Below, in pieces: positions 44,637 to 53,981 of a stretch of 64,000 nucleotides of DNA. The DNA comes from Bacteroidales bacterium (GTDB taxonomy: Bacteria > Bacteroidota > Bacteroidia > Bacteroidales > VadinHA17), in contig JANYJP010000130.1 in the NCBI GenBank assembly GCA_025358455.1, positions 1 through 64,000 of the forward strand, written 5' to 3'. Position 1 is the first letter of the stretch; each line of letters opens with the position of its first letter. A program made the position numbers and the translations under genes. The notes beneath the pieces are model-generated. The model saw only the letters and a program-made list of their open reading frames with translations, did no database searches and was not told the DNA's origin.

Positions 44637-44985
44637 AACAATATTTACTCTTCTTAAAATATAAAATCCTGAGTTTCAAGACGCTTCCAAAATGTATCAA
44701 TTCTGTTTTCGGGAGCTGATACCAGTATAGCTGTGCCCTGGCTTTCCGAAGGGATACACTCTTTAACTACACTTGTTAAACCTGACCAGAGCGCCTTATA
44801 TTAAATTGGATTTTAGTCATATACATATCATTTAACAATTTTTAATGATTGTAACAGATTTGTTTCGTATTTTATATTTGGCGAAACATAAATCTGTTCT
44901 ATATTTGTACCTTCCGAAATTTTGTTTTTTTTAAGACATTTTGATTTTGTAATGGCATAATTTTATTTGCATTAATAATAAACCG
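44637..44985. other. 349-bp intergenic stretch with tandem promoter elements at its right end
   Basis: No gene seen in 44637-44870; it is unremarkable AT-rich sequence. The last 115 bp carry two TATATTTG elements, annotated separately, that would serve the gene at 44986. Confidence 0.5.
44849..44907 (+). promoter_or_regulatory. two overlapping promoters before the gene at 44986
   Basis: TATATTTG occurs at 44873-44880 and again at 44900-44907. The TTTG of the first copy is exactly 19 nt from the second copy and can serve as its -33 element. The first copy has its own TTG at 44849-44851, 21 nt upstream. The predicted leader is about 70 nt or more. Confidence 0.65.
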
Positions 44986-45750
44986 ATGAGTAAATTTATC
45001 TATTTAACAGCAACTCCCGAAGCATTGATCGCTTCTATGCTTCCCCCGGCAGAATTTGGTGCCTATCTTTCAACCGGGACAAAAAAAAGAAATAAGGGTC
45101 AGGCATTATTCTTTGAAGTTGACCTTGGTCATATTGAGAAACTAATTGATATGGATAGCCTGAATCGACGATGTGTTGCGAAAGCTGATGGCAAACCCAA
45201 AAGCTCGGTATATCTTTCAGTTTACAGAGTACTTGAGACAATACCATTGTCGGCCCTTAAGAGTTTATATCTTACCACCGATAATGGTAATACACATGAG
45301 TTGAAGAAATCTCCTTATGATCTTTCAAGGGAAATAACAGGCAAGCTGCATCTTTTCCAGGAGTTATTACCAGTAAACCCATTGGTTGCAACCGAATTAC
45401 CACCATCAGTATTCCTGAAGAAGCTGACGGACGGATCAACTCCCATTGTTCTTCCCAAACTTTTTTTTGTTGATCTGAAGCTGGGAGAACTGGCAACTAA
45501 CCCTGCTAAAGGGCAAATTGAAAATTTACCTTATTCCAACATCGGTCACCTTCGAGACTGTCTGGAAATTTTAAAAGGTGAATATGAAAAACATATGAAG
45601 ACAGTTCAGCGAGTTTATTCCGGTTCACTTCTCTACAGAACAATTGAAAGTGGATTCTATGTTGGTTCAAAAGATGAAATAATCTTTTACCGGTACCCCG
45701 ATATGGAAGAGCTGGAAAACAATAATTATGAATTTTTTAGATCTATATAG
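44986..45750 (+). CDS. conserved-looking protein of unknown function
   Basis: A 254-residue soluble protein without signal peptide or membrane segment; I do not recognise a family. It starts SKFIYLTATPEALIASMLPP and has a GAYLSTGTKKRNKGQALFFEVD segment. The middle has an LSVYRVLETIPLSALKSLYL helix, and the C-terminal half repeats an ILPKLFFVDLKLGEL-type strand-helix pattern. Codon use looks like its neighbours. Two good promoters precede it. The K+-independent pyrophosphatase gene begins 28 nt downstream with no terminator between, so the two are probably co-transcribed and may be functionally linked. Confidence 0.8.
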   Translation: MSKFIYLTATPEALIASMLPPAEFGAYLSTGTKKRNKGQALFFEVDLGHIEKLIDMDSLNRRCVAKADGKPKSSVYLSVYRVLETIPLSALKSLYLTTDNGNTHELKKSPYDLSREITGKLHLFQELLPVNPLVATELPPSVFLKKLTDGSTPIVLPKLFFVDLKLGELATNPAKGQIENLPYSNIGHLRDCLEILKGEYEKHMKTVQRVYSGSLLYRTIESGFYVGSKDEIIFYRYPDMEELENNNYEFFRSI

Positions 45751-45778
45751 TATTAATCCTTTTAATTGAATATTTATT

Positions 45779-48058
45779 ATGGTTAGTTTACCGGGGGCAA
45801 CCTCTTTTGAAGTAATGGCAATCTGGAGTGTATTGGTTATTGCATTTTTCGGACTTGCTTATGCAATGTTTTTGCGCAGACAAGTTATGGCTTGCGATAA
45901 AGGAACAGAAAAAATGCAGGATGTGTGGGATGGGATACGCGTAGGTGCAAATGCTTATCTGAAAAGGCAATTAAAGACTATTGTCCCTCTGATTTTCGTT
46001 TTTACGGTTATCCTCTTTTTATCTGTTTATGTGGTTCCTCCGACTGAGGAATCAAAATTACGTTTTGTTGGTTATTCCGATCAGTCACTTAAGCTGATAA
46101 TCGGTTTTGGCCGGGCGGTAGCATTTATAATGGGTTCCATTTTTTCTTTGATGGTAGGTCAGTTTGGAATGAGAATGGCAGTTCAGGCAAACGTTCGTGT
46201 TGCATCCGCTTCCAGAAGAAGTTTTGCGGAGGCTCTGAAAATTGCCTATCGCGCCGGTACTGTTACAGGAATGCTGACAGATGGCTTAGGATTACTTGGA
46301 GGCACACTCATTTTCATAGTATTCGGTGTTGCATCTCCTGATACTCTTCTCGGATTCGGTTTTGGTGGTACATTACTTGCACTCTTTATGAGAGTGGGAG
46401 GGGGCATTTACACTAAAGCTGCTGACGTTGGAGCTGACCTTGTCGGAAAAGTTGAGGCAGGGCTTCCTGAGGATGATGAACGTAATGCTGCAGTAATTGC
46501 TGACCTTGTTGGAGATAATGTTGGTGATTGTGCCGGTATGGCAGCTGATATCTTTGAATCTTATGAAGTTACAATTGTTTCAGCATTAATACTTGGTGTT
46601 GTATTATTTACACAAACGCATGAACTGTCATGGATCATTTTCCCACTTCTTGTCAGAGGTATTGGAGTTCTTTCTTCAATAATAGGTACTTACCTGGTAA
46701 AAGGAGGGAAAGAAGCAAATGCAAATAATGCTCTTAAGGCAATTAACAAAGGATTCTATTCCTCAGCTGCAATAAGCATTGCTGCATTCGGAATACTTGC
46801 ATATTTCTATCTTGGAGAATGGCGTTCGTTTCTTTCAGTTGTGGTTGGTATCCTTTTAGCAATTGTACTTGATGAAATAACAAAACACTATACTGACGGT
46901 CATTATCACCCTGTTAAGGATATCGCGAAGAATGCAAAGACAGGTTCCGCAACTCTGTTATTAAAAGGTATGAGTTATGGATTTGAAGTTGCAGTATGGC
47001 AGACCTTAGTTATTGCAACTACAATCTTTGCTTCTGTTATGATCTATTATGGTCAGCCAATAACGTATGTGCTTTATGGTGTTGCTATGACCGGGATTGG
47101 GATGCTTACGCTGACCGGGAACAACGTGGCCATGGATGCTTTTGGTCCAATTGCTGATAATGCGAATGGGATCGGAGAATTGTCTCATCTGGACAAAGAT
47201 GCACGTAAGATTATGGATGCACTTGACGCAACAGGAAATACTACCAAAGCTATTACTAAAGGTGTCGCGATCGGATCAGCAGTAATTGCAGCTGTGGCAT
47301 TATTTGGATCTTTCATTACAGATGTGACTAAAGTTCAGATTCAGATGGGATTTGAAAAAACAGCACAATTGCTCGAAACCGGAATCCGCGTATCTGTACC
47401 GATGGTTTTTATCGGATTACTTATAGGTGGAACTATCCCTTTTCTATTCTCATCATTGTCAATCAGTGCGGTTACACGTGCTGCCGCCGAGATTGTAGAA
47501 GAAGTTCGTCGTCAGTTCAGAATACCCGGTATTATTGAACGTACAGTAAAACCAGATTATCAAAAAGCTGTTGATATTTGTACTGTTTCAGCTCAAAGAG
47601 AACTAATTCCATTGGCCTTAATCGCCGTATTGTCTCCAATATTTGTAGGATCTCTTCTTGGTGTTGAGGCCTTAGGTGGGTTCCTTGCCGGAGTGATTCT
47701 TTCGGGGCAGTTACTTGCAGTCTTCATGGCAAGTGCCGGTGGCGCCTGGGATAATGCCAAAAAAACTATTGAGGACGGACTTTATGGTGGAAAAGGCTCT
47801 GATGCTCATCATGCAGCTGTTGTTGGTGACACTGTTGGCGATCCGCTAAAAGATACTGCCGGACCAGCACTTAACCCAATGATAAAGGTTATAAACCTGG
47901 TTTCACTTTTGGCCGCTCCTGTAATTATTGCATATCAGATACCGGGGCATACATCTTTAGGTATGTTTATAACAGGTGCGATCTGCCTTTTAATTATAGT
48001 TGGAGCAATTACATTCTCTAAGAGAGGTGGTTTTAAAAAAATACCTTTCGAAGCTTAA
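45779..48058 (+). CDS. hppA: membrane-bound pyrophosphatase, K+-independent type (H+-pumping)
   Basis: A 759-residue inner-membrane pump with about sixteen helices that couples PPi hydrolysis to cation export. The PPi/Mg-binding motifs are [32 protein letters not shown] and the C-terminal GDTVGDPLKDTAGPALN. In the diagnostic GNTT motif it has Lys490 and Thr493 (GNTTKAIT), the signature of K+-independent H+-PPases; K+-dependent ones have Ala and Gly. Proton as the pumped ion follows from that class. It lies 28 nt after the unknown gene and ends at a strong terminator. A second, K+-dependent paralogue is at 49923. Confidence 0.93.
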   Translation: MVSLPGATSFEVMAIWSVLVIAFFGLAYAMFLRRQVMACDKGTEKMQDVWDGIRVGANAYLKRQLKTIVPLIFVFTVILFLSVYVVPPTEESKLRFVGYSDQSLKLIIGFGRAVAFIMGSIFSLMVGQFGMRMAVQANVRVASASRRSFAEALKIAYRAGTVTGMLTDGLGLLGGTLIFIVFGVASPDTLLGFGFGGTLLALFMRVGGGIYTKAADVGADLVGKVEAGLPEDDERNAAVIADLVGDNVGDCAGMAADIFESYEVTIVSALILGVVLFTQTHELSWIIFPLLVRGIGVLSSIIGTYLVKGGKEANANNALKAINKGFYSSAAISIAAFGILAYFYLGEWRSFLSVVVGILLAIVLDEITKHYTDGHYHPVKDIAKNAKTGSATLLLKGMSYGFEVAVWQTLVIATTIFASVMIYYGQPITYVLYGVAMTGIGMLTLTGNNVAMDAFGPIADNANGIGELSHLDKDARKIMDALDATGNTTKAITKGVAIGSAVIAAVALFGSFITDVTKVQIQMGFEKTAQLLETGIRVSVPMVFIGLLIGGTIPFLFSSLSISAVTRAAAEIVEEVRRQFRIPGIIERTVKPDYQKAVDICTVSAQRELIPLALIAVLSPIFVGSLLGVEALGGFLAGVILSGQLLAVFMASAGGAWDNAKKTIEDGLYGGKGSDAHHAAVVGDTVGDPLKDTAGPALNPMIKVINLVSLLAAPVIIAYQIPGHTSLGMFITGAICLLIIVGAITFSKRGGFKKIPFEA

Positions 48059-48094
48059 TGTTAGTTGAATAAATCTCATTAAAACATATATTCT

Positions 48095-48129
48095 AAAGCT
48101 TCCTCTTTAAAACAGAGGAGGCTTTTTTA
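48095..48129 (+). terminator. intrinsic terminator after the first pyrophosphatase
   Basis: A 12-bp stem (48095-48106 with 48114-48125, one G-U pair) is followed by a run of T. Confidence 0.9.
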
Positions 48130-48310
48130 TTGTCTAAATGGATACGGCAATTAAATTTAAAGTTTAACAAAACGTATATTTATGTTTAGTCAGGTTTTTA
48201 GTAAAATGAATAGCCTTATCAATGTGATATTTGTTACATGTAAATGAGTAATAAAAACATAATTGTAATTATTTTGGTGATATTTCAGGAATACAAATGG
48301 AAAAGTTTCA

Positions 48311-48341
48311 TTGGAAAAACATTTAAGAACGACTATATTTG
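48311..48341 (+). promoter_or_regulatory. promoter of the exbB-exbD pair
   Basis: TTG at 48311-48313, 20 nt, then TATATTTG at 48334-48341. Confidence 0.6.
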
Positions 48342-48454
48342 AAACTTCCTCTGAATAGAATTTAATTCCAGGTTTATTTCATTTTATTAGAACATTGAAT
48401 TCAAATACTTTTTCAGGAAAGGCTCCGTTTTAATACTTATATAAATAAAATATT

Positions 48455-49168
48455 ATGACAGCACTCTTTTTGCAGATTTCCCAGAGTATTGATACTCTGA
48501 ACAAAACGATTGCATCTGCTCCTGCGCTTCCGGTTCAACCCGCGGTAGTGCCAACATCATTGATAGCTATCATTATGAAAGGTGGTATTATCATGATACC
48601 TATAGGCATACTTTCCATTGTTGCTGTTTATGTCTTTATCGAGCGTTATTTAACAATAAAGAGGCATATCAGTTCAGATGTAAACTTTATGAACAGCATT
48701 CATGAATTTATTATCAATGGGAGAACCGATTCAGCCCTTACTCTATGCCGTAATACAGCAAAGCCTATCGCCAGAATGATAGAGAAAGGGATCTCCCGGT
48801 TAGGGAAACCCATTAAAGAAATTGAAGAATCTATTGAGATAGCCGGGAAATTTGAAGTTTATGACATGGAAAAGAACATACAGATACTTGCGGTTATTGC
48901 AGGAATTGCACCTATGTTCGGGTTTCTTGGAACTATAATCGGGGTTATTAAAATATTTTTTAATATTTCCATGACAAGCGATGTAAGCATCGGTAGTGTC
49001 TCTGCCGGACTTTATACAAAAATGGTTACCAGCGCAGCCGGACTTATTGTTGGTATCGTTGCTTATATTGGATATCACTGGTTAAATATAATTTTGAATA
49101 AAGCTATTCACCAACTTGAATGGAATGCCATGAATTTCATTGACCTTTTAAAAAGCCCGTCGAAATGA
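48455..49168 (+). CDS. MotA/TolQ/ExbB family proton channel protein
   Basis: A 237-residue inner-membrane protein. One helix near 35-57 (GGIIMIPIGILSIVAVYVFIERYL) is followed by a cytoplasmic region (RTDSALTLCRNTAKPIARMIEKGI). Two further helices carry the conserved proton-channel positions (LAVIAGIAPMFGFLGTIIGVI and MVTSAAGLIVGIVAYIGYHWL). With ExbD it forms a pentamer-dimer motor that converts ion flow into motion of a TonB- or TolA-like partner. The ExbD gene overlaps its stop (ATGA). No TonB is adjacent; one is at 1843-2610. Confidence 0.92.
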   Translation: MTALFLQISQSIDTLNKTIASAPALPVQPAVVPTSLIAIIMKGGIIMIPIGILSIVAVYVFIERYLTIKRHISSDVNFMNSIHEFIINGRTDSALTLCRNTAKPIARMIEKGISRLGKPIKEIEESIEIAGKFEVYDMEKNIQILAVIAGIAPMFGFLGTIIGVIKIFFNISMTSDVSIGSVSAGLYTKMVTSAAGLIVGIVAYIGYHWLNIILNKAIHQLEWNAMNFIDLLKSPSK

Positions 49169-49566
49169 TAGATCTTCGTAAGAAAAAAGACTTTACTGCT
49201 GAAGTATTTACTTCTTCTATGAACGATATCATGTTTTTTCTTATGCTGTTTTTTATAATTATATCTACTTTACTCAATCCAAGCATGATAAAGGTATCAT
49301 TACCTAGCTCCCGGAGCAGCCAGTCGATTCAGAAGAAAGAGATAAATCTTACAATGACAAAAGAAAAAATTTATTATGTGAACAACACCAGGGTTCCTTT
49401 TGATGGTCTCGAAACACAGTTGAAAAAAGAGCTTGCAGTTTCTCCCGATGCCTTCATCATGTTACGATTTGACAATACTCTGCCAATCCAGGATTTAGTG
49501 AATGTGCTTTCTTTGGGAAACAGGTTGAGTTCAAAAATGATTATAGCTACAGCAAAGTCGAGGTAG
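49165..49566 (+). CDS. ExbD/TolR family protein
   Basis: A 133-residue protein with a short cytoplasmic start and one membrane helix containing the essential acidic residue, Asp21 (SMNDIMFFLMLFFIIIST). A small periplasmic domain follows (KVSLPSSRSS..., ending LGNRLSSKMIIATA). It is the moving core of the ExbB-ExbD motor. It overlaps exbB by 4 nt and is closed by its own terminator, so the pair is a separate transcript between the two pyrophosphatase genes. Confidence 0.92.
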   Translation: MIDLRKKKDFTAEVFTSSMNDIMFFLMLFFIIISTLLNPSMIKVSLPSSRSSQSIQKKEINLTMTKEKIYYVNNTRVPFDGLETQLKKELAVSPDAFIMLRFDNTLPIQDLVNVLSLGNRLSSKMIIATAKSR

Positions 49567-49922
49567 CCTTCATAAAAGTTAAAAAAGCCTTGTTCAGATA
49601 CGAACAGGGCTTTTTTTATATCAGTTAGAACTTTTTAAGTCTTACTGCTTTTTAGCTTTGGATTAATTATCTGCAATCATTTTTGAATTGAGAAGTCTTC
49701 AGGTAGTGTAAAAAGCAAAGAATTATTTTTATGGAAGCTGAATGATTATGATTGCTTGTGATTTTCTTCCAAAAATAGCATAAAATAGAATTATATTTTG
49801 TAATATCAGCCTCAAAACATCCAGGCTGTGGAGGTTAATATAATAAGAACCTTCTGAATTTCGATAATCGATAATGATTATATAGTTGAATCAATAATAG
49901 TTAAACCTTAAAATTTTTTATT
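49567..49922. other. 356-bp intergenic stretch: terminator, then unassigned leader of the second pyrophosphatase
   Basis: Beyond the terminator at 49581-49618 no gene or exact TAnnTTTG element is seen. A TATATTTTG near 49791-49800 is one base too long. Nothing resembling a known riboswitch was recognised. Confidence 0.45.
49581..49618 (+). terminator. intrinsic terminator after exbD
   Basis: A GCCTTGTTC/GAACAGGGC stem (49587-49595 with 49602-49610) is extended by A/T pairs and followed by seven T. Confidence 0.9.
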
Positions 49923-52223
49923 ATGATTAGTAACCTATTCTGGATCGTTCCGATTTCAGCACTCATGGCATTACTCTTCGCCTGGATCTTTTACAAAGGC
50001 ATGAAACTTCAGGATGAAGGAACAGATAAGATGAAAGAGATTGCCGAATATGTGAGGGAAGGTGCAATGGCCTACCTGAAAAGCCAGTACACAGTTGTCG
50101 GCAAGATATTTGTAGTTCTTGTTGTACTTTTATCAATATTGGCATATATGGGTGTACAGAACCCATTTGTTCCGGTAGCCTTCCTGACCGGAGGTATCTT
50201 CTCAGGTCTATGCGGTTATCTTGGAATGAAAACTGCAACTTTTGCATCTAACAGAACAGCCTGGGCTGCCTCTAAATCACTCAACAAAGGATTACAGGTA
50301 GCTCTTCGCAGTGGAGCAGTTATGGGCCTTGTTGTTGTTGGATTCGCGCTCCTCGACATTGCAGCCTGGTTCGTTTTCCTGACTAAAGTTGTATTTACGC
50401 CGGAACATATGGTTTCCGGATTAAATTTCTTAGGTCTTAACTTTGTTCAGGCAGGAATTGATGAGCATCAGAAATTTGTTGAGATTACTGCAACAATGAT
50501 CACTTTCGGTATGGGTGCCTCAACACAGGCCCTTTTTGCACGTGTTGGTGGTGGTATCTTTACAAAAGCTGCTGACGTAGGCGCTGACCTTGTTGGTAAA
50601 GTAGAAGCTGGAATTCCTGAGGACGATCCACGTAACCCTGCAACAATTGCTGATAACGTTGGTGACAACGTAGGTGACGTTGCCGGTATGGGCGCTGACC
50701 TTTATGAATCATATGCAGGTTCTATTCTTTCTACTGCTGCACTCGGTGCTGCTCTTCCAATGATTGCTGGACAAAGTGGTGATTATCAGATTAAAGCTAT
50801 TATTGCTCCCATGGTGGTTTCAGCTATCGGGATCCTATTATCAATTGCCGGAATATATATGGTCAGAACAAAAGAGTCGGCTTCGCAGAAGACTCTTCTA
50901 AGGGCACTTTTACTGGGAACAGGTGGAAGTTCTTCTCTTATTCTTGTTGTACTTGCTGTTATGGCCGCTGCAGACTGGATTACCTGGGGCGTATTCGGCG
51001 CTGCAGTATCAGGTTTGGTAGCAGGCGTAATTATAGGGCAGGCAACAGAATATTATACTTCTGATGGCTATAAACCTACACAAGGTATAGCAGAACAATC
51101 TCAGACAGGACCGGCAACTGTAATTATTGAAGGTATGGCAGTGGGTATGTTCTCAACATGGCTTCCTGTTCTGACAATAGTTGCTGGTATCATTGCCGCT
51201 TATGGTTTTGCAGGGGGATTCCATAACTTCCCGATGGGTGTTTATGGTATCGGTTTCGCATCTGTCGGTATGCTCTCAACACTTGGAGTAACTCTGGCAA
51301 CTGATGCTTTCGGACCCATTGCCGATAACGCTGGTGGAAATGCTGAAATGGCAGGATTACCTGAAGAAGTAAGAGAAAGAACAGATGCTCTTGACGGACT
51401 TGGAAACACAACAGCTGCTACCGGCAAAGGTTTCGCTATTGGTTCAGCAGCTCTTACTGCACTTGCTCTTGTTGCTGCTTATATGGAGGAGGTAAAACTC
51501 TGGCTTGGAAGACTTGCTGACAAGAGTGTTGATGGTTATAAGCAAATCGGTGATGTTTTGTTTTATCATAGTCATGTACCGGCAACTGTTCAGGCTGGTC
51601 AACAGGCAATTGAAGTATCACACGCGGGAGTTAAAGATTTTGTTTTGGCCTATAACCTTTCACTCTTCAACCCAATATTAATTGCAGGTCTTTTCATCGG
51701 AGCAATGATGTGTTTTGTATTTGTTGCAATGGCTATGAAAGCTGTTGGAAGGAATGCAGGAAGAATGGTTGACGAAGTAAGACGTCAGTTCCGTGAAATT
51801 CCGGGCATTATGGAAGGCACAGGAAGACCGGAATATGCAAAATGTGTTGCAATTGCAACTAAAGGCGCCCAGAAAGAAATGATCATGCCTGCACTTATGG
51901 CAATTATAGTACCTGTTGTTACAGGTATCGTTTTTGGTGTACCAGGCGTTATCGGGTTGTTGATGGGCGGTATGACTACTGGTTTTACTTTAGCCAGTAT
52001 GCTTAACAATTCAGGTGGTGCATGGGATAATGCTAAAAAATACATTGAAAGAGGAAATTATGGCGGCAAGAAAAGCGAATGCCATAAAGCAAGTATTGTT
52101 GGAGATACCGTAGGTGATCCGTTTAAAGATACATGCGGCCCATCAATGAATATCCTGATTAAACTTATGTCAATGGTTGCCGTCGTTATGGCCGGTGTTA
52201 CTGTCGCCTGGAGTCTCTTCTAG
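49923..52223 (+). CDS. hppA: membrane-bound pyrophosphatase, K+-dependent type (probably Na+- or Na+/H+-pumping)
   Basis: A 766-residue paralogue of the pump at 45779. It has [42 protein letters not shown] and [17 protein letters not shown]. The diagnostic motif is GNTTAATG with Ala498 and Gly501, which marks the K+-dependent class. The glutamate in the ESYAGS helix sits where Na+-PPases carry it. Na+ pumping is therefore likely, and dual Na+/H+ pumping is known from a Bacteroides member; sequence alone does not settle which. It is monocistronic with its own terminator. Confidence 0.93.
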   Translation: MISNLFWIVPISALMALLFAWIFYKGMKLQDEGTDKMKEIAEYVREGAMAYLKSQYTVVGKIFVVLVVLLSILAYMGVQNPFVPVAFLTGGIFSGLCGYLGMKTATFASNRTAWAASKSLNKGLQVALRSGAVMGLVVVGFALLDIAAWFVFLTKVVFTPEHMVSGLNFLGLNFVQAGIDEHQKFVEITATMITFGMGASTQALFARVGGGIFTKAADVGADLVGKVEAGIPEDDPRNPATIADNVGDNVGDVAGMGADLYESYAGSILSTAALGAALPMIAGQSGDYQIKAIIAPMVVSAIGILLSIAGIYMVRTKESASQKTLLRALLLGTGGSSSLILVVLAVMAAADWITWGVFGAAVSGLVAGVIIGQATEYYTSDGYKPTQGIAEQSQTGPATVIIEGMAVGMFSTWLPVLTIVAGIIAAYGFAGGFHNFPMGVYGIGFASVGMLSTLGVTLATDAFGPIADNAGGNAEMAGLPEEVRERTDALDGLGNTTAATGKGFAIGSAALTALALVAAYMEEVKLWLGRLADKSVDGYKQIGDVLFYHSHVPATVQAGQQAIEVSHAGVKDFVLAYNLSLFNPILIAGLFIGAMMCFVFVAMAMKAVGRNAGRMVDEVRRQFREIPGIMEGTGRPEYAKCVAIATKGAQKEMIMPALMAIIVPVVTGIVFGVPGVIGLLMGGMTTGFTLASMLNNSGGAWDNAKKYIERGNYGGKKSECHKASIVGDTVGDPFKDTCGPSMNILIKLMSMVAVVMAGVTVAWSLF

Positions 52224-52248
52224 GGAATTATTAAGTAAAATAATATTT

Positions 52249-52281
52249 AAAGAGCTGTTCCGCAAGGAATGGCTCTTTTTA
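52249..52281 (+). terminator. intrinsic terminator after the second pyrophosphatase
   Basis: AAAGAGC...GCTCTTT with an inner TGTTCC/GGAATG stem (two wobble pairs) around a GCAA tetraloop, followed by T5. It reaches the stop codon of the convergent zinc-ribbon gene. Confidence 0.88.
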
Positions 52282-52896
52282 CTTTTCGCCGGTAGCCTCA
52301 GCAGGTGCCTTATCCGTTTTTGGCGCGATTTTTGGTTTTTTTACCGGATAAGATCCTGGCAGAATGACGTTAAGCAATTTCTTTCCCAGCAACCCGAGCC
52401 TGACAGCGAAAAACAGACAGCCAATGCTGAGAATAAGTACTGTAATACCAATGTTGCCATCTTTTGCAACAAAAAACATTGTTGCAGCCAGAACAATAAT
52501 ACTCGTACTGAATATTATTTTTAATCGTAAAAGAGGCGGTGCCAGCGACTTAAAACGCATCAATCCGTCAAGAATTCCTGTGGATATTGCTGCAATTAAT
52601 GTTAAAGGGAATGCATATAACGAAAACTGCAGGACATGAGAAAACAACTCATATTTAACACCCGGAAATAATCCGGTAAATATTATCAGGGCAGGTATAA
52701 GAAAAACAAATGTCTGCGATAGGTGAATTGCAATAGGGTGTAAATCAAGGCTTAATACAAACAACCTGTTTATCGCTACACGTTCTCTGTAAGGCTCAAA
52801 TACTTTTGATGACAAGCCACATGCCGGACAAACATCTTTTAATTTACCGGCTTCCATAACATAACCGCAGGCTTTACAGCGAACTAATTCTTTCAT
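52279..52896 (-). CDS. zinc-ribbon membrane protein
   Basis: A 205-residue protein with an N-terminal rubredoxin-like zinc ribbon (VRCKACGYVMEAGKL...VCPACG, Cys at 7, 10, 23 and 26). About four or five hydrophobic helices follow (from DLHPIAIHLSQTFVFLIPAL, which resembles DUF2231), then a Lys/Ala/Pro-rich tail. The metal (Zn or Fe) and function are unknown. A -7 element lies 73 nt upstream. The gene is convergent with the second pyrophosphatase gene and its stop overlaps the latter's terminator. Confidence 0.75.
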   Translation of the reverse strand: MKELVRCKACGYVMEAGKLKDVCPACGLSSKVFEPYRERVAINRLFVLSLDLHPIAIHLSQTFVFLIPALIIFTGLFPGVKYELFSHVLQFSLYAFPLTLIAAISTGILDGLMRFKSLAPPLLRLKIIFSTSIIVLAATMFFVAKDGNIGITVLILSIGCLFFAVRLGLLGKKLLNVILPGSYPVKKPKIAPKTDKAPAEATGEK

Positions 52897-52968
52897 AATT
52901 GATATATTTAATTTTAAACCTTACTCCGTATTAGTATTCGTATTTATCGATTTGGATATATACGGTTA

Positions 52969-52976
52969 CAAATTTA
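52969..52976 (-). promoter_or_regulatory. -7 element TAAATTTG of the zinc-ribbon gene
   Basis: An exact TAnnTTTG match on the minus strand, 72 nt before the start codon. No -33 element with usual spacing was found. Confidence 0.4.
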
Positions 52977-53036
52977 TTTACAATTTACTATTCCTGCTTT
53001 TAATTTCTAAATTTATGCTTTTAATATTTTAATATT

Positions 53037-53981
53037 ATGCTACTACCTACCATTACCGATATAAGGGAAGCCCACTCAAGGATTAAGCCATATATTCACT
53101 GGACCCCGGTATTGAGCTCCCAACTGTTAAATGAACTTTTTAATTGCAGTCTGTTTTTTAAATGCGAAAATTTTCAAAAAGTTGGTGCATTTAAATTCCG
53201 GGGAGCCACCAATGCTGTACTTTCATTAACCCCTGAGGAGAAAAGGAGAGGAGTTGTTACCCACTCATCCGGCAATCATGCAGCTGCGCTTGCATTGGCA
53301 GCGAGGATGAATGGAGTAAAAGCAAATATCGTTATGCCAGAAAATGCTCCTGTTGTAAAGAAAAAGGCGGTTGCCGGATATGGAGCTGAGATCACCTTTT
53401 GTAAGCCAACCTTACAAGCCAGAGAAGAAACTACAAGGATGATAATGGAAAAAACGGGTGCAACACTCGTCCATCCTTATGATAATTTTAATGTAATATG
53501 CGGGCAGGGTACAGCTTCATTGGAACTTCTGGATGAAAAAAGCGATCTTGACTTTGTAATTGCACCGGTCGGTGGCGGCGGACTGATGAGCGGTACTTCA
53601 ACTAGTGTAAAAGGAATTAATAAGAGTATCAGGGTCATAGGCGCAGAGCCGCTTAATGCAAATGACGCATTTATATCGTTCACCTCAGGGACTCTGACTC
53701 CCTCGGTTAATCCTCATACGATTGCTGACGGACTGCTAACTTCACTGAGTGAGCTGACTTATTCAATAATAAAGAATAATGTTGATGAAATCTACACAGC
53801 AAAAGAAGAGTCGATAATTGAATGTATGCTATTGATCTGGGAGAGGATGAAAATAATCATTGAGCCATCCTCAGCCACCGTTCTTGCTATAGTCAGGGAA
53901 AATCCGGAGGTATTCAGGAATAAAAAAATAGGATTAATAATCTCGGGTGGGAATGTGGATTTCAGAAAATTACCGTTCTAG
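53037..53981 (+). CDS. PLP-dependent serine/threonine dehydratase family protein
   Basis: A 314-residue fold-type II PLP enzyme. The PLP lysine is Lys53 in GAFKFRGATNAV, HSSGNHAAALALAA binds the substrate carboxylate, and the phosphate loop is APVGGGGLMSG. A regulatory ACT domain is absent, so it belongs with short catabolic threonine/serine dehydratases and serine racemases. The sequence does not say which, because the two activities share these motifs. Its stop overlaps the stop of the convergent EEP-fold gene by 4 nt. Confidence 0.88.
   Translation: MLLPTITDIREAHSRIKPYIHWTPVLSSQLLNELFNCSLFFKCENFQKVGAFKFRGATNAVLSLTPEEKRRGVVTHSSGNHAAALALAARMNGVKANIVMPENAPVVKKKAVAGYGAEITFCKPTLQAREETTRMIMEKTGATLVHPYDNFNVICGQGTASLELLDEKSDLDFVIAPVGGGGLMSGTSTSVKGINKSIRVIGAEPLNANDAFISFTSGTLTPSVNPHTIADGLLTSLSELTYSIIKNNVDEIYTAKEESIIECMLLIWERMKIIIEPSSATVLAIVRENPEVFRNKKIGLIISGGNVDFRKLPF

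Larger units (their letters stand above)
48059..48454. other. 396-bp intergenic stretch: terminator, then promoter of the ExbBD pair
   Basis: Apart from the terminator at 48095-48129 and the promoter at 48311-48341, nothing is recognised. The ExbB leader would be about 105 nt. Confidence 0.55.

Noticed and set aside
49923-52223. A firm call of Na+ or H+ as the ion pumped by the second pyrophosphatase
   Set aside because: The K+-dependent signature is clear, but Na+-only and dual Na+/H+ members cannot be told apart by reading motifs alone.
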